Positions 8,991 to 20,339 are shown, counted from the first letter of the stretch. The stretch: DNA of 64,000 nucleotides from AP-15 sp963702685 (GCA_963702685.1 CAVPDQ010000009.1:620001-684000), one strand, 5' to 3'. Made by a program: numbers and translations. The notes: generated by a model from the letters alone, not told the origin.

Positions 8991-10718
8991 ATGCGGTTTC
9001 CGATCGGGCTGAAGATTTTTGGCATCGCCGTCGGGCTGTTGGTCCTGATGGCGGCGGCGGCGCTGTTGAGCATGCGCATGACGCGCACCGTCGATGGCCA
9101 GCTCGCGATCATCGACCAGAACTATTTTCCAGCCTATGTCGCGCTCGCCCAGGCGAACATCCGCTCGGTCGAGGAATCGGCCTTTATCCGCCGGCTCTTG
9201 CTGGCGATCGGCGCGCCCGGCGACAACACCGCAAAGCGCGAGGCGTTGCGGCGAGAGGTCGCGAGCAGCGGCAAGGCGAGCGACGAGGACATCGCCGAGG
9301 CGCGCCGCGTGATCAACCGGCAGATCGTCCACCCGCTCGATTTCGACGACGACATCGCGCTGACGCGGCTCGACGACCGGATCGGAACCTTGCAGGAGGA
9401 GCGGCGCCGCTACGAGCAGGTCCTCGATAAGCTGCTTGCCGCCGGCACCGCCGGCCGCGCCCAGGAAGCTGCCGCGCTCCTCGCCGATCTCGACGACCGG
9501 CGCGACGATTTCGACCGCAAGATCGATGCCGCGCGCAGCGATATGCGCCGCCTCGCCAGCGCCGCGATCGTCGGCACCCGCGCCTATCAGCACCGCGTCG
9601 TCGCGATCGGCGTGGCACTGCTGGCGATCGCCGGCGCGCTCGGCATCATGGTCGCCGCCCTTGTCACGCTCGGCCTTGTCCGCCCGGTGCGCCGGCTGCT
9701 GCTCGGCACGGCCGCGGTCGAAGGCGGCGCCCTCGACACGGTCATCCCGATCACCTCGCGCGACGAGATCGGCCGGCTCACCCAATCCTTCAACAGCATG
9801 GTCGGGGAGCTGCGGGTCAAGGCCAGGATCCGCGACACCTTTGGCAAATATGTCGATCCGCGCATCGTCGCCGGGCTGATCGACCGGCCGGAATTGACCG
9901 ACGCCACCGGCACGCGGCGCGAGATGACGATCCTGTTTTGCGACATGAAAGGGTTTACCGCGTTCAGCGAGGGCATGACCCCGGCGGCGCTCGTCAATGT
10001 GCTGAACCGCTATATGACCCTGATGTCCGAGCCGGTGCGCGCCAATAACGGCATCATCGACAAATATATCGGCGACGGGATCATGGCGTTTTGGGGCCCG
10101 CCCTTCACCGCCGCCGACGAGCATCCGGGCCTCGCCTGTCTCGCCGCCCTCGACCAGCTCGCCGGCCTTGGCGCCTTCCGCGCCGAATTGCCGGAGCTGA
10201 CCGGGCTGCGGCGCGGCGTTCCGGAAATCGACATCCGCATCGGCATCGCCACCGGCGATGTGGTCGCGGGCAGCATCGGCTCCGAGCAGACGCGCAACTA
10301 CACCGTGATCGGCGACACGGTGAATTTGGCCGCACGTCTCGAAGGCGCCAACAAGACCTATGCCACGCAGACGCTCGTCGGCGAGGCGACCGCGCGGCTG
10401 GCCGCCGGTTTTGTCGAAACCCGCGAGATCGACGAGGTGCTGGTGCTGGGCAGGACCGAGCCCGAGCGCATCTTCGAATTGCTCGGCCGCAAGGGCGCCG
10501 TTGCCGCGGAGCGCCTGGCCTTGCGCGATGCGTTTCTTCAGGCGCTCGGCGCCTACCGCCGCAGGGAGTGGGACGAGGCGCGCACCGGGTTCGAAGGCTG
10601 TCTCGCGCTCGCGCCCGGCGACGGCCCGAGCCAAGCGCTGCTCTGCCGCATCGCCCGGTTCGGCGCGGCTCCGCCCGGCCCCGATTGGGACGGCGTGTGG
10701 CCCCTGGCGGAAAAGTGA
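8991..10718 (+). CDS. Membrane adenylate/guanylate cyclase with sensor and HAMP domains
   Basis: A 575-residue class III cyclase. After one N-terminal membrane helix (about 8-30) comes a helical periplasmic sensor of some 180 residues, a second helix (about 205-228), a HAMP domain, and the catalytic domain. There the metal Asp residues sit in ILFCDMKGFTAFSE and GDGIMAFWG, and GIATGDVVAGSIGS and GDTVNLAARLEG follow. A short tail resembles a TPR helix pair. I begin at ATG 8991 (MRFPIGLKIF). The upstream frame to 8907 lacks a signal. The product is cAMP or cGMP. The stop codon lies in a 13-bp duplication. Confidence 0.9.
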   Translation: MRFPIGLKIFGIAVGLLVLMAAAALLSMRMTRTVDGQLAIIDQNYFPAYVALAQANIRSVEESAFIRRLLLAIGAPGDNTAKREALRREVASSGKASDEDIAEARRVINRQIVHPLDFDDDIALTRLDDRIGTLQEERRRYEQVLDKLLAAGTAGRAQEAAALLADLDDRRDDFDRKIDAARSDMRRLASAAIVGTRAYQHRVVAIGVALLAIAGALGIMVAALVTLGLVRPVRRLLLGTAAVEGGALDTVIPITSRDEIGRLTQSFNSMVGELRVKARIRDTFGKYVDPRIVAGLIDRPELTDATGTRREMTILFCDMKGFTAFSEGMTPAALVNVLNRYMTLMSEPVRANNGIIDKYIGDGIMAFWGPPFTAADEHPGLACLAALDQLAGLGAFRAELPELTGLRRGVPEIDIRIGIATGDVVAGSIGSEQTRNYTVIGDTVNLAARLEGANKTYATQTLVGEATARLAAGFVETREIDEVLVLGRTEPERIFELLGRKGAVAAERLALRDAFLQALGAYRRREWDEARTGFEGCLALAPGDGPSQALLCRIARFGAAPPGPDWDGVWPLAEK

Positions 10719-10731
10719 GGCGGAAAAGTGA
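10706..10731 (+). repeat. 13-bp tandem duplication carrying the cyclase stop codon
   Basis: The unit GGCGGAAAAGTGA occurs at 10706-10718 and again at 10719-10731. The first copy supplies the TGA stop of the cyclase gene. It is one of several short head-to-tail duplications at gene ends in this window. Confidence 0.85.
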
Positions 10732-10750
10732 GCCTGAGCGGCGGTCTTTG

Positions 10751-12311
10751 TCAGAGCGCGCTCAGGAACGCGACCAGATCGGTCTTCTCCGCTGTTGTCA
10801 GCCCGATGGCGAAGCGTTGGTCGTAGAAATCGACGACCTCGGCGAGGCTCGCCGCCGAGCCGTTGTGGAAATAGGGGGCGCGCGCCGCGAGCCCGCGCAG
10901 GATCGGCCCCTTGACTTTGCCGATATCGGCGCATTGGCCGGTGATCAAGGCGCGGCCGGGGTCGGTGACCTCGAACATCCGCCCGGCCAGCGGCCCGGCG
11001 GTGCATTGCAGCCGGAACACCGGCAAGCCCGCGATGTCCAGCACCGGCGGGGCTTTTTTGCCGGCGTCGGCGACGCCGATATCGAGCGGCGCCTTGACCG
11101 AATGGTCGCCGGCGGCGGGGGTGTCGTGGCAGGTGGCGCAAAACCCGGCGACGGTCTTTTGCCCGAGCGCGTCGTTGATCCCGGCGACACCGGTGATCGT
11201 GATCTTCTTGGTGTCGAACACCTCTTCGCCGCGGGCGATGGCGCGCCGGGCGGCGGCGACGGCGCCATTGCCCGGCAGGCCGCTCCATTTGTCGTAGAGG
11301 TGAAACACGTCGGGTGTGAATGTCGCGTTGGTCGGATTGCTGCCGAACGGGTCGTTCACCCCGATAAAGAATTTCGCGACCTTGTCGAAGAGCGCGCCGG
11401 GCCCGCCCGCAGCACCCGCCTCGTCGAGAAAGAACGCCCGGTCGTCGAACAGCTGGGCGGTATAGACGCCGGCATTCCTCGGGATCGGGGCGCATAAGCT
11501 GGGTGTGTCGGCGCGGGCGCAGCCCTCAAAGCCGACGATCTGGCGCTGCTGCGCCACACTCGGCGGCGCCTTCCCCTGGGCGTGGCCGAGGGTGGCGTCG
11601 CGCGCCTGGCTGAAGAGGTCGGGCTCGCGCCCGTCCCACATGATCGTGCTCAAAAACCCGAGATTGGCCGCCGGCAACGGGCGGCGATAGACCGACACGG
11701 TGCCCTTTGTGCGGCTGGTCAGCCCGGTTGTCGGGTTGGTGTTGCAATCATAGGGGTCGGCCACATCGACGACCCGGAACTGCAATCCTTGCGCCGGCAA
11801 TGGCAGCCCGATCCGGATCAGCCCTTTGCCGAGCAACAGCGCATAGGCTTTTTGCCGGGCCGCCGGGGTGGCGACATCGTCCGATGGGCAGGTGGCGCCA
11901 TCGACCAGCCGGAACAACGGGTCGTTCGGATCGGCGGCAAAGCGGCTGCGGACATGCTGCGCGCGCAGCCCCCACCCGTCCTGCGGCTGGTGGCAGGTAA
12001 AGCAGGTCCGCCCGTTGCTCCCGAGATTGCTGAAGAACGCGTTGCCCGCGGTCAGGGTCGGCCCGCTCGGCTGGAAGCTCGCAATCGCGCCGCCGGGGTC
12101 GGGGTCCACCCGCAGCTGCGGGATGATCGCGGGCGCCGGCTGCACGCCCGCCGCGGCATCCGGAAAGAGCTCGGCGCATTTTCTGCAGGTGCGCGATCTC
12201 GCCGGCCCGCGCCGCACCCGCCTCATCGGCTTGCGCCGGGACCGTTGGGCTTATGCCGATTAGCGCCAAGGCGACAAAAACGGCGCGCAGCAATGCAGCG
12301 TCACTTCGCAT
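10751..12311 (-). CDS. Exported di-haem cytochrome c peroxidase / MauG-like protein (apparent frameshift)
   Basis: A periplasmic protein of about 515 residues with two haem c sites, RTCFTCHQ and GFCATCHDT, as in bacterial di-haem peroxidases and MauG. A signal peptide (MRSDAALLRAVFVALALIG...VPAQA) starts at ATG 12311 but sits in another frame than the haem domain. Deleting one base of the TTTT run at 12179-12182 joins them as HLQKCAELFPDAAAG, so I treat the whole as one gene with a +1 error. If the shift is real, the haem domain would not be exported. The family reduces H2O2 or oxidises a partner protein. Confidence 0.82.
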
Positions 12312-12540
12312 CGACAAATCCTTCTTGGATTGGCAGAACGACAAAATCGGTGATGGTGCGGCTTATCTATCGCACCGCCATTAACAGTTTATTGTCGGGG
12401 TCAAAGATGGCCCTCTTATGGGGCAGGCGCGTGCCGAGCGCCGCCGCTCCTCGACTAGGGACCGGCCGGCGGCATGCTTCGGCTGGCTGCGCCGAGAGGC
12501 TGTCCGGTCCCGCGGCTCGGCCGCGATGCCCGCGCCGCCC

Positions 12541-13290
12541 TCAGTAATAATGGGCGCCGCCGTTGACGTGGATCGTCTGGCCGGTGATGAAGCCGCCGTC
12601 GGGGCTGACCAAAAAGAGGCAGGTGGCGGCGATCTCGTCGACATGCCCCTGCCGGCCGAGCGGGATGCCGCCGGCGTTGGGCACCCGCCCCTGATACCAT
12701 TCGGGATTGTCGCGCCTGGTGTCGATGCTGCCGGGCGAGACCACGTTGACGCGAATGTCGTGGGGGGCGAATTCCGAGGCGAGCGCCCGCGACAATCCGA
12801 CAAGGCCCATCTTGGCGGCCGACACATGGGCGCGCCCGCTGCCGCCGTTGTACGCTCCGTCGCCGCAGAAGAACAGGACACGGCCAAAGCGGTTTTTGAC
12901 CATCGACGGGATCACCGCCTGGGTCAGATAAAAGGCGGCGTCGAGCACCACGCCGCGGACATGCTCCCAATCGTGCTGGCTGACCTCGGTAAAGGGCTTG
13001 TGCGGGCGGATCGCGGCATTGTTGATCAGGATGTCGACGCGGCCGAATTCGGCGAGTGCCCGCTCCGCCAGCGCGTCGATCTCCGCCTTCTTGCCGACAT
13101 CGGCGAGGATGGCGAGCGCCTTTACCCCGTGCCCCCGCACTTCCTTGGCGACGGCCTCGGCCTCGGCCTGGTTCGAGCGCGCATTGACCACCACATGCGC
13201 GCCCTCGCCGGCGAGCTTCAACGCCGTCGCGCGCCCGATATTGCGGCCGGAGCCGGTGATCAGCGCAACTTTCCCATCGAGCTTGCCCAT
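12541..13290 (-). CDS. SDR-family protein with substituted catalytic Ser and Tyr
   Basis: A 249-residue Rossmann protein of the classical SDR size. The cofactor motif (TGSGRNIGRA) and the NNAA motif are intact. At the active site the usual YxxxK reads VSAAK, so Tyr is replaced by Val while Lys stays. The residue 13 places earlier, normally Ser, is Gly (FFCGDGAYNGG). The C-terminal SPGSI...GQTIHVNGG tract is normal. It probably binds NAD(P)H, but standard alcohol/ketone chemistry is doubtful. Related sequences annotated as 3-oxoacyl-ACP reductases share this change as far as I recall. Confidence 0.85.
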   Translation of the reverse strand: MGKLDGKVALITGSGRNIGRATALKLAGEGAHVVVNARSNQAEAEAVAKEVRGHGVKALAILADVGKKAEIDALAERALAEFGRVDILINNAAIRPHKPFTEVSQHDWEHVRGVVLDAAFYLTQAVIPSMVKNRFGRVLFFCGDGAYNGGSGRAHVSAAKMGLVGLSRALASEFAPHDIRVNVVSPGSIDTRRDNPEWYQGRVPNAGGIPLGRQGHVDEIAATCLFLVSPDGGFITGQTIHVNGGAHYY

Positions 13291-13390
13291 CCCAATCGAT
13301 CCCCTCGACGATATTTGAAGACCCGCATCCTAGCAGCGCCGTCATGCGCCGTCTCGACGCCCGGCAATAGCGGGCGATCGGGTTGGCGAG

Positions 13391-13437
13391 TTGACGCGGC
13401 CCAAATCGCCCTTTAAGATGTATATCAAATGCATGTT
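13391..13437 (+). promoter_or_regulatory. Promoter with NsrR operator upstream of the NO-reductase-like operon
   Basis: TTGACG (13391-13396) and TAAGAT (13414-13419) form a -35/-10 pair with 17 bases between. Overlapping and following the -10 is an 11-1-11 inverted repeat at 13415-13437: AAGATGTATAT, one base, AAATGCATGTT. It differs at about three places from the known NsrR consensus (AAGATGCATTT / AAATGCATCTT). A repressor bound here would block RNA polymerase. The fifth gene of the operon encodes an NsrR-type protein. Confidence 0.8.
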
Positions 13438-13448
13438 AAGGGGCCGCC

Positions 13449-13982
13449 ATGATCCAGGATGTGGTTTGGACCGTGTCGATCGTGCTGATGGGAGCGCTGG
13501 CGCTGGTCTTCGCCTGGGTCGCTGCCGGGGCCGATGCGGCGCTCGCCGACTACCGGCCGGCGGTCGCTTCCGCCTATCGCATGCGCTACTGGCTGTTTGC
13601 GATCGCGATCGTGGTGCTGGTCGGCGCGAATTGGCGCACGCTCGGCGAATTGCCGTATCTGTCGAGCCTCTCACCATTGCCCGCGGCCGAGATACATCCT
13701 GCCGCCGCGGTGGGCGAGCAATGGGCATGGACGGTCACGCCGAACAAATTTGTCGTCGGCCAAACCGCCGAGTTCCGCGTCACCACCAAGGACGTGAACC
13801 ACGGCTTTGGGCTCTACGATCCGGGCATGCGCATCGTCGCCCAGACCCAGGCAATGCCCGGCTATACCAATGTCTTGCGCTATACCTTTACCGAGCCGGG
13901 CACTTACCATGTGCTATGCCTCGAATATTGCGGGCTCGCACACCACGATATGAAAACCGAGATCGCCGTCACCGAGCAATAG
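13449..13982 (+). CDS. CuA-bearing subunit II of a haem-copper oxidase / sNOR (NorS-like)
   Basis: A 177-residue membrane-anchored cupredoxin with two N-terminal helices (about 5-25 and 48-65). The CuA site is complete: His118 in DVNHGFGL, then Cys157, Cys161, His165 and Met168 in CLEYCGLAHHDM. It would accept electrons from a c-type cytochrome or cupredoxin. At 177 residues it is shorter than usual subunit II. The gene follows the NsrR-type operator by 11 bases and leads subunit I, SenC, a membrane protein and NsrR. This order matches the norSY-senC-orf1 cluster described in ammonia oxidisers. A cytochrome oxidase role is the alternative. Confidence 0.87.
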   Translation: MIQDVVWTVSIVLMGALALVFAWVAAGADAALADYRPAVASAYRMRYWLFAIAIVVLVGANWRTLGELPYLSSLSPLPAAEIHPAAAVGEQWAWTVTPNKFVVGQTAEFRVTTKDVNHGFGLYDPGMRIVAQTQAMPGYTNVLRYTFTEPGTYHVLCLEYCGLAHHDMKTEIAVTEQ

Positions 13983-13992
13983 GGGGGATGCC

Positions 13993-15453
13993 ATGACTGT
14001 TCAGGCCGTCGCCGCGCGCGACGAAATCGGCGCCCGCACCGCCGTCCTCGCCTACCTCGCCGTTTCCGGCGTCGTCCTGCTGCTGATGATGCTGTTCGGA
14101 TTGACGATGCGCTTGGCGCAGGCGCAATGGATCAGCCTCGATCCGGCGGTCTTTTACATGCTGATGACCATGCACGGCGCCGGCATGGTCGGCATCGCCG
14201 GATTGAGCGGTGCGGCGGTGATGTGGCATTTCGTCCGCCGCCATGTGCCGGTCAGCACCGGTGTCTTCCTCGCCAATCTGGTCTTCTTTCTGCTTGGCGC
14301 GGTGCTGATCCTGGGCTCCGGCTTTATCGGCAAGTTTGCCGCCGGCTGGACCTTTCTCTTCCCGTTGCCGGCGCATTCCGGCGATGCCTGGTCGGCCAAC
14401 GCCGCGGCCGCCTATCTCGTCGGGCTGCTGCTGATCGGCGTCGGGTTTCTGCTGCTGCATCTCGATATCGCCCGCGGCATCCTCTCGGTCTATGGCGGGC
14501 TCGGCGCCGGGCTCGGCGCGCGTCAAGCCTTTGGCCTCGCCCCAGAGGCCGATGGGCCGCCGCCCGCAGTCGCCGCCGCGACGATGGTGGCGATCGTCAA
14601 CATTCTCGGCATTCTGTTTGGCGCCGCGGTGCTGGTGCTGTCGCTGGTCAATCTCTACGAGCCGAGCTTTGCGTTCAACGCGCTCGTCGCCAAGAACCTG
14701 ATCTATTTCTTTGGCCACGTCTTTATCAACGCCACGATCTACATGGCGGTGATCGCGGTCTACGAGATCCTGCCGATCTATACCCACCGCGCCTGGCGCG
14801 CCAATCGTGCCTTTTATCTCGCCTGGGTGCTCTCGACATTGATGGTGCTGACCGTCTATCCGCACCATCTGCTGATGGATTTTGCGATGCCGAAATGGGC
14901 GCTGATCGCCGGCCAGATCATCTCGTGGCTCAGCGGCTTGCCGGTATTGCTGGTCACCGCATTCGGCGCGCTGACCAATGTCTACCGCTCCGGGCTCAAA
15001 TGGAATGTCGCCGCGGCCCTCGTCTTTGTCGGTGCTGCCGGCTGGGCGATCGGCGTCATCCCGGCGATCCTCGACGGCACCATCGCGGTCAACAGCGTCA
15101 TGCACAACACGCAATGGGTGCCCGGGCACTTCCACACCTATCTGTTGCTCGGCACAATCGCGATGGTGCTGGGCTTTATGACTTATATGGGCGGAGCCAA
15201 GTCGGAATTCGGCCTCGGCCCGGTCGGGTTCTGGCTCTACCTCGTCGGCGGCTCGATCTTCGTCTTGGCCTTCCTCGCTGCCGGCAGCGCCAGCGTGCCG
15301 CGCCGTTATGCCGTGCATTTGCCGGCTTGGCTCCCGTATGACCGGGTCGGCTCGATCGGCGCCGTCCTCGCAGTGGCGGGCGCGCTGCTGCTGGTGGTGC
15401 AGTTCCTCGCCGGGCTCGGCCCCGCATTGCACGGCCGCGACGAGGCTTCATGA
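13993..15453 (+). CDS. Haem-copper superfamily subunit I, candidate sNOR catalytic subunit (NorY-like)
   Basis: A 486-residue, roughly 12-helix protein. Haem and CuB ligands are present: His61 (MTMHGAG), His242 (FFGHVFIN), His291-His292 (YPHHLLMD), and His379 and His381 (GHFHTYL). The tyrosine that oxygen reductases carry four residues after the CuB histidine (HPEVY) is absent: His242 is followed by V-F-I-N, giving Asn246. Lack of the cross-linked Tyr fits NO reduction (2 NO to N2O) better than O2 reduction. It begins 10 bases after subunit II and its stop overlaps the SenC start (ATGA). Automatic annotation would say cbb3-type subunit I. Confidence 0.87.
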   Translation: MTVQAVAARDEIGARTAVLAYLAVSGVVLLLMMLFGLTMRLAQAQWISLDPAVFYMLMTMHGAGMVGIAGLSGAAVMWHFVRRHVPVSTGVFLANLVFFLLGAVLILGSGFIGKFAAGWTFLFPLPAHSGDAWSANAAAAYLVGLLLIGVGFLLLHLDIARGILSVYGGLGAGLGARQAFGLAPEADGPPPAVAAATMVAIVNILGILFGAAVLVLSLVNLYEPSFAFNALVAKNLIYFFGHVFINATIYMAVIAVYEILPIYTHRAWRANRAFYLAWVLSTLMVLTVYPHHLLMDFAMPKWALIAGQIISWLSGLPVLLVTAFGALTNVYRSGLKWNVAAALVFVGAAGWAIGVIPAILDGTIAVNSVMHNTQWVPGHFHTYLLLGTIAMVLGFMTYMGGAKSEFGLGPVGFWLYLVGGSIFVLAFLAAGSASVPRRYAVHLPAWLPYDRVGSIGAVLAVAGALLLVVQFLAGLGPALHGRDEAS

Positions 15454-16040
15454 CCCGCGGCTTTCTGCCGCTCTTTGCGCTTGCGCTGGCGATCGGCATT
15501 GGCGCGCTCGCCTGGGGCACCGAGGGGTTTCGCGTCGTCACCAGCGAAGGCGCGCGCCGGCTCGCTGTCGTCGGCGACCCGCAGCCGGTGCCGGACGTTC
15601 CGCTTCGCGACCAGGATGGCCGCCGGTTTTCGCTCGCCGACTACCGCGGCGGCCCGGTGCTGGTCGAATTCATCTATACGAGCTGCCCGACATTGTGCGG
15701 TGTGCTCGGTGACCAATTCCAGCGCCTCGCCGCGGCACGACGCGGCCCCCGCCTCCTCAGCATCAGCTTCGACCCCGAGCACGACGACCGGCGAGCCCTG
15801 GAGCTCTATGGCGAGCGCTACGGCGCCGCCCTGCCGCGCTGGCGCATCGCCGCTCCCGCGGACCAGCATAGCCTGCGGACATTGCTGCAGCGGTTCGGCG
15901 TCGTCGCGACCCCCGACGGCAGCGGCGGCTTTGTGCACAACGGCGCCCTCTACTTTGTCGATTCGCGCGGCTGCATCGCCCGCATCCTCGACCCGAGCGC
16001 GACACCGCAGATGATCGCGGCCGCCGACGGGGCCTCGTGA
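15450..16040 (+). CDS. senC: SCO1/SenC-family copper chaperone
   Basis: A 196-residue thioredoxin-fold protein with an uncleaved or cleaved N-terminal helix (about 5-23). The copper site is complete: Cys79 and Cys83 in SCPTLC and His163 in FVHNGAL. Sco proteins load the CuA centre, here that of the subunit encoded two genes earlier. Its ATG (15450) overlaps the stop of subunit I and its own stop overlaps the next ATG, so the whole unit is translationally coupled. Confidence 0.93.
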   Translation: MTRGFLPLFALALAIGIGALAWGTEGFRVVTSEGARRLAVVGDPQPVPDVPLRDQDGRRFSLADYRGGPVLVEFIYTSCPTLCGVLGDQFQRLAAARRGPRLLSISFDPEHDDRRALELYGERYGAALPRWRIAAPADQHSLRTLLQRFGVVATPDGSGGFVHNGALYFVDSRGCIARILDPSATPQMIAAADGAS

Positions 16041-16663
16041 CGATGCGGACGCGGCTGCTCGCCGCAACGTCGTTATGGGCGATCCTCTGGCTCTGGCCGG
16101 TGCGCGCCGCGCTCGAGCGCGACATGGCGCTTCACATGGTCGTGCAATTGCCGTTGCTGATCGGCATCGGCGTCTTGCTCGCCGGCATCATTCGACCGCG
16201 CGAGCCGCGCTGGTTGGCCGAGGCCGACTGGCTCGGCATCCCCGGGCTTACACTCGTTCTTTGCGCCACCTCGTTCTGGATGCTGCCGCGCCTGCTCGAC
16301 GCGGCGATCGCCGATCCGCGGATCGATCTCGGCAAGTTTCTGAGCCTGCCGCTGCTGGCGGGCCTGCCGTTGGGGCTGAGCTGGCGCCGCATGCCGGCGC
16401 TCGGCCGCGCCTTTCTGTGGGCCAATTTCATCCCCAAGCTGGGTGCTGTCGGCGGCCTCTATCTTGCCGCGCCGACCCGGCTTTGCGCCTATTACCGCCT
16501 CGACCAGCAGGAAGCCGCCGGCTGGGCCTTGATCAGTGTCGCCGCGGCACTTGCAATGCTGTGGCTTCTCGCCGCGCTCGTCGGTTGGCCGCGCCGGGAT
16601 CCGATTGCTCGGGAAGCTCGATGCGCCTCACCCTCCATACCGATTACGCGCTCCGCGTCTTGA
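16037..16663 (+). CDS. Multispanning membrane protein of the NO-reductase-like operon (orf1-like)
   Basis: About 208 residues with six or seven hydrophobic segments and no named domain I can be sure of. The stretch ERDMALHMVVQLPLLIGIG recalls the His-containing helix of CtaG-type oxidase assembly proteins. The position after senC matches the membrane protein called orf1 in nitrifier norSY-senC-orf1 clusters. A role in assembling the haem-copper complex is an inference. The last 40 bases overlap the nsrR start in another frame, so the C-terminal tail (RREARCASPS...) is probably not under constraint. Confidence 0.75.
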   Translation: MTMRTRLLAATSLWAILWLWPVRAALERDMALHMVVQLPLLIGIGVLLAGIIRPREPRWLAEADWLGIPGLTLVLCATSFWMLPRLLDAAIADPRIDLGKFLSLPLLAGLPLGLSWRRMPALGRAFLWANFIPKLGAVGGLYLAAPTRLCAYYRLDQQEAAGWALISVAAALAMLWLLAALVGWPRRDPIAREARCASPSIPITRSAS

Positions 16664-17050
16664 TTTATGTCGCGCTGAACGACGGGCGCCTCGCGACGAT
16701 CGGCGACATCGCCCAGAGCTTCGGCATCTCCAAAAACCACTTGATGAAGGTGGTGAGCCGCCTCGGCCAGAAGGGCTATCTCGACACCGTGCGCGGCAAG
16801 AACGGCGGCATCCGGCTCACCCGCGCACCCGGCGACATCAATGTCGGAGAGGTTGTGCGCGACACCGAGGACGAGCTCGAAATCCTCGGCTGCCTGCACC
16901 GCACCGGCTATTGCCGCATCGAAAGCGTCTGCGTGCTGCGCGGCGTCGTGCGGGATGCCGCCGGCGCGTTTCTCGCAATCTTCGACCGCTACACCCTCGC
17001 CGACCTGGTCCACCCGCGCAAAGCTCTCTCGGCGCTGCTGGCCGGCGCTG

Positions 17051-17064
<14 letters not shown>
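16621..17064 (+). CDS. nsrR: NsrR-type Rrf2-family nitric-oxide-sensing repressor
   Basis: A 147-residue Rrf2 regulator. The N-terminal winged helix (MRLTLHTDYALRVLIYVA, ISKNHLMKVVSRL) is typical. The cluster cysteines Cys91, Cys98 and Cys104 are spaced +7 and +6, the spacing of NsrR from Nitrosomonas, and Asp8, the fourth cluster ligand in Streptomyces NsrR, is present. NO destroys the 4Fe-4S cluster and lifts repression. A matching operator lies at 13415-13437, so the protein probably represses its own operon. Its 3' end overlaps the end of the convergent glmS by 14 bases. Confidence 0.9.
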
Positions 17065-18873
<1,809 letters not shown>

Positions 18874-18874
<1 letters not shown>

Positions 18875-20229
18875 CAGTCTTTTCTCCTCAACCGCGCCCG
18901 GATCTCGGTCGCACGGCCGGGCTTGTTGACCTGCTCGCTGCGCGCCAGGGTCAGCGCGTTCTCCGGCACGTCGCTGGTGACGACGCTGCCCGCGGCGACG
19001 ATGGCGCCGGCGCCGACCGTGACCGGGGCGACCAGCGCGGTATTCGAGCCGATGAAGGCACCCTCGCCGATTGTTGTGCGATGTTTGCTGAAGCCGTCGT
19101 AGTTGCACACGATGGTGCCGGCGCCGATGTTGCTGTATTTGCCCACCGTGGTGTCGCCGATATAGGAGAGGTGGTTGGCCTTGGCGCCGGCGCCGAGCCG
19201 GGCCGCTTTGACCTCGACAAAATTGCCGATATGAACATCGCCTTCGAGCACGGCTCCGGGCCGCAGCCGCGCGAACGGCCCGACCTGCGCGCCGGCGCCG
19301 ATCTCCGCCCCCTCGAGATGCGAAAACGAGCGAATGCGCACGCCGTCGGCGACCACGACGCCGGGGCCGAAAGTGACGTTGGGCTCGATCACGACATCGC
19401 GGCCGAGCCGGGTGTCGGCGCACAAAAACACGGTCTCGGGCGCCACCAGGGTCGCGCCGTTCGCCATCGCCTTTTGCCGCAGCCGCTGCTGCATCAGCGC
19501 CTCGGCCGAGGCCAGCTCGGCGCGGGTGTTGACCCCGGTCACCTCCTCGGCGGGAATCTCGATCGCGGCACAGTCGAGGCCGTGCCGGCGGGCGATGGCA
19601 ACGATGTCGGTCAGGTAGAACTCGCCCTTGCTGTTGCTGCGGTCGAGCGCTGCGACGAGGTCGCCGGCACGGCATGCGTCGAGCGCCATGATCCCGGAAT
19701 TGACGAGCCCGATCCGGCGCTCCTCGTCGCTCGCTTCGGCCGCCTCGACGATGCGTTCGAGCGAGCCGTCCGGTCCGAGCACGAGCCGGCCGTAGGGACC
19801 GGGGTCGTCGGGGCGCATCGCCGCGACCAGCACCGCAGCCGCCGTCTCGCGGCGTGCCGCGAGGAGCCGCGCCAAGGTCTCGGTCGTGACCAGCGGCGTG
19901 TCGCCGAACAGCACCAAAAGATCGGCGATGCCGCTCGCCGGGGCAAGGCGGCCGTCGAGCGCGCCGAGCGCCGTCTTGACCGCATCGCCGGTGCCCAGCG
20001 GCGGATCCTGCACGACGCATTCGGTCGGGGCGAGGGCGGTAGCGACGGCCTGCATCTTTGGCCCGATCACGGCGACCGACGCAGCCGGGGCCAGCGGGTC
20101 GAGCGCGGTCAGCAGATGCGCGATCATCGGCCGGCCGGCCACGGCATGCATGACTTTGGGAATATCGGAGTTCATGCGCGTGCCGGCGCCTGCGGCGAGA
20201 ATGACGGCGGCAAAGCTGGGCTTCTTCAT
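18874..20229 (-). CDS. glmU: Bifunctional GlcNAc-1-P uridyltransferase / GlcN-1-P acetyltransferase
   Basis: A 451-residue cytoplasmic enzyme making UDP-N-acetylglucosamine. The nucleotidyl transfer motif is VILAAGAGTRMNSDIPKV, followed by GTGDAVKTA and LFGDTPLV. The C-terminal half is a left-handed beta helix of hexapeptide repeats (IGNFVEVKAA, NHLSYIGDTTVGKYSNIGAG) with the acetyl-CoA site. I start at ATG 20229 (MKKPSFAAV). It leads glmS, with stop and start overlapping, so both enzymes of the pathway are made together. gph is divergent. Confidence 0.97.
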
Positions 20230-20339
20230 CGATCCCTTGGGCACACCAAAAAGGGCCGGCGGCACTATCCGGCGGCGCCGGCCGTGTCACAACACACAGA
20301 TTGTTGCAGAGCATAGCACAACAACACAGAGTTGGCGCG

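Noticed and set aside
8808..11495. An 895-codon minus-strand frame across the cyclase gene
   Set aside because: It is the antisense of the cyclase joined to an off-frame part of the peroxidase; GC-rich DNA gives such long open frames often.
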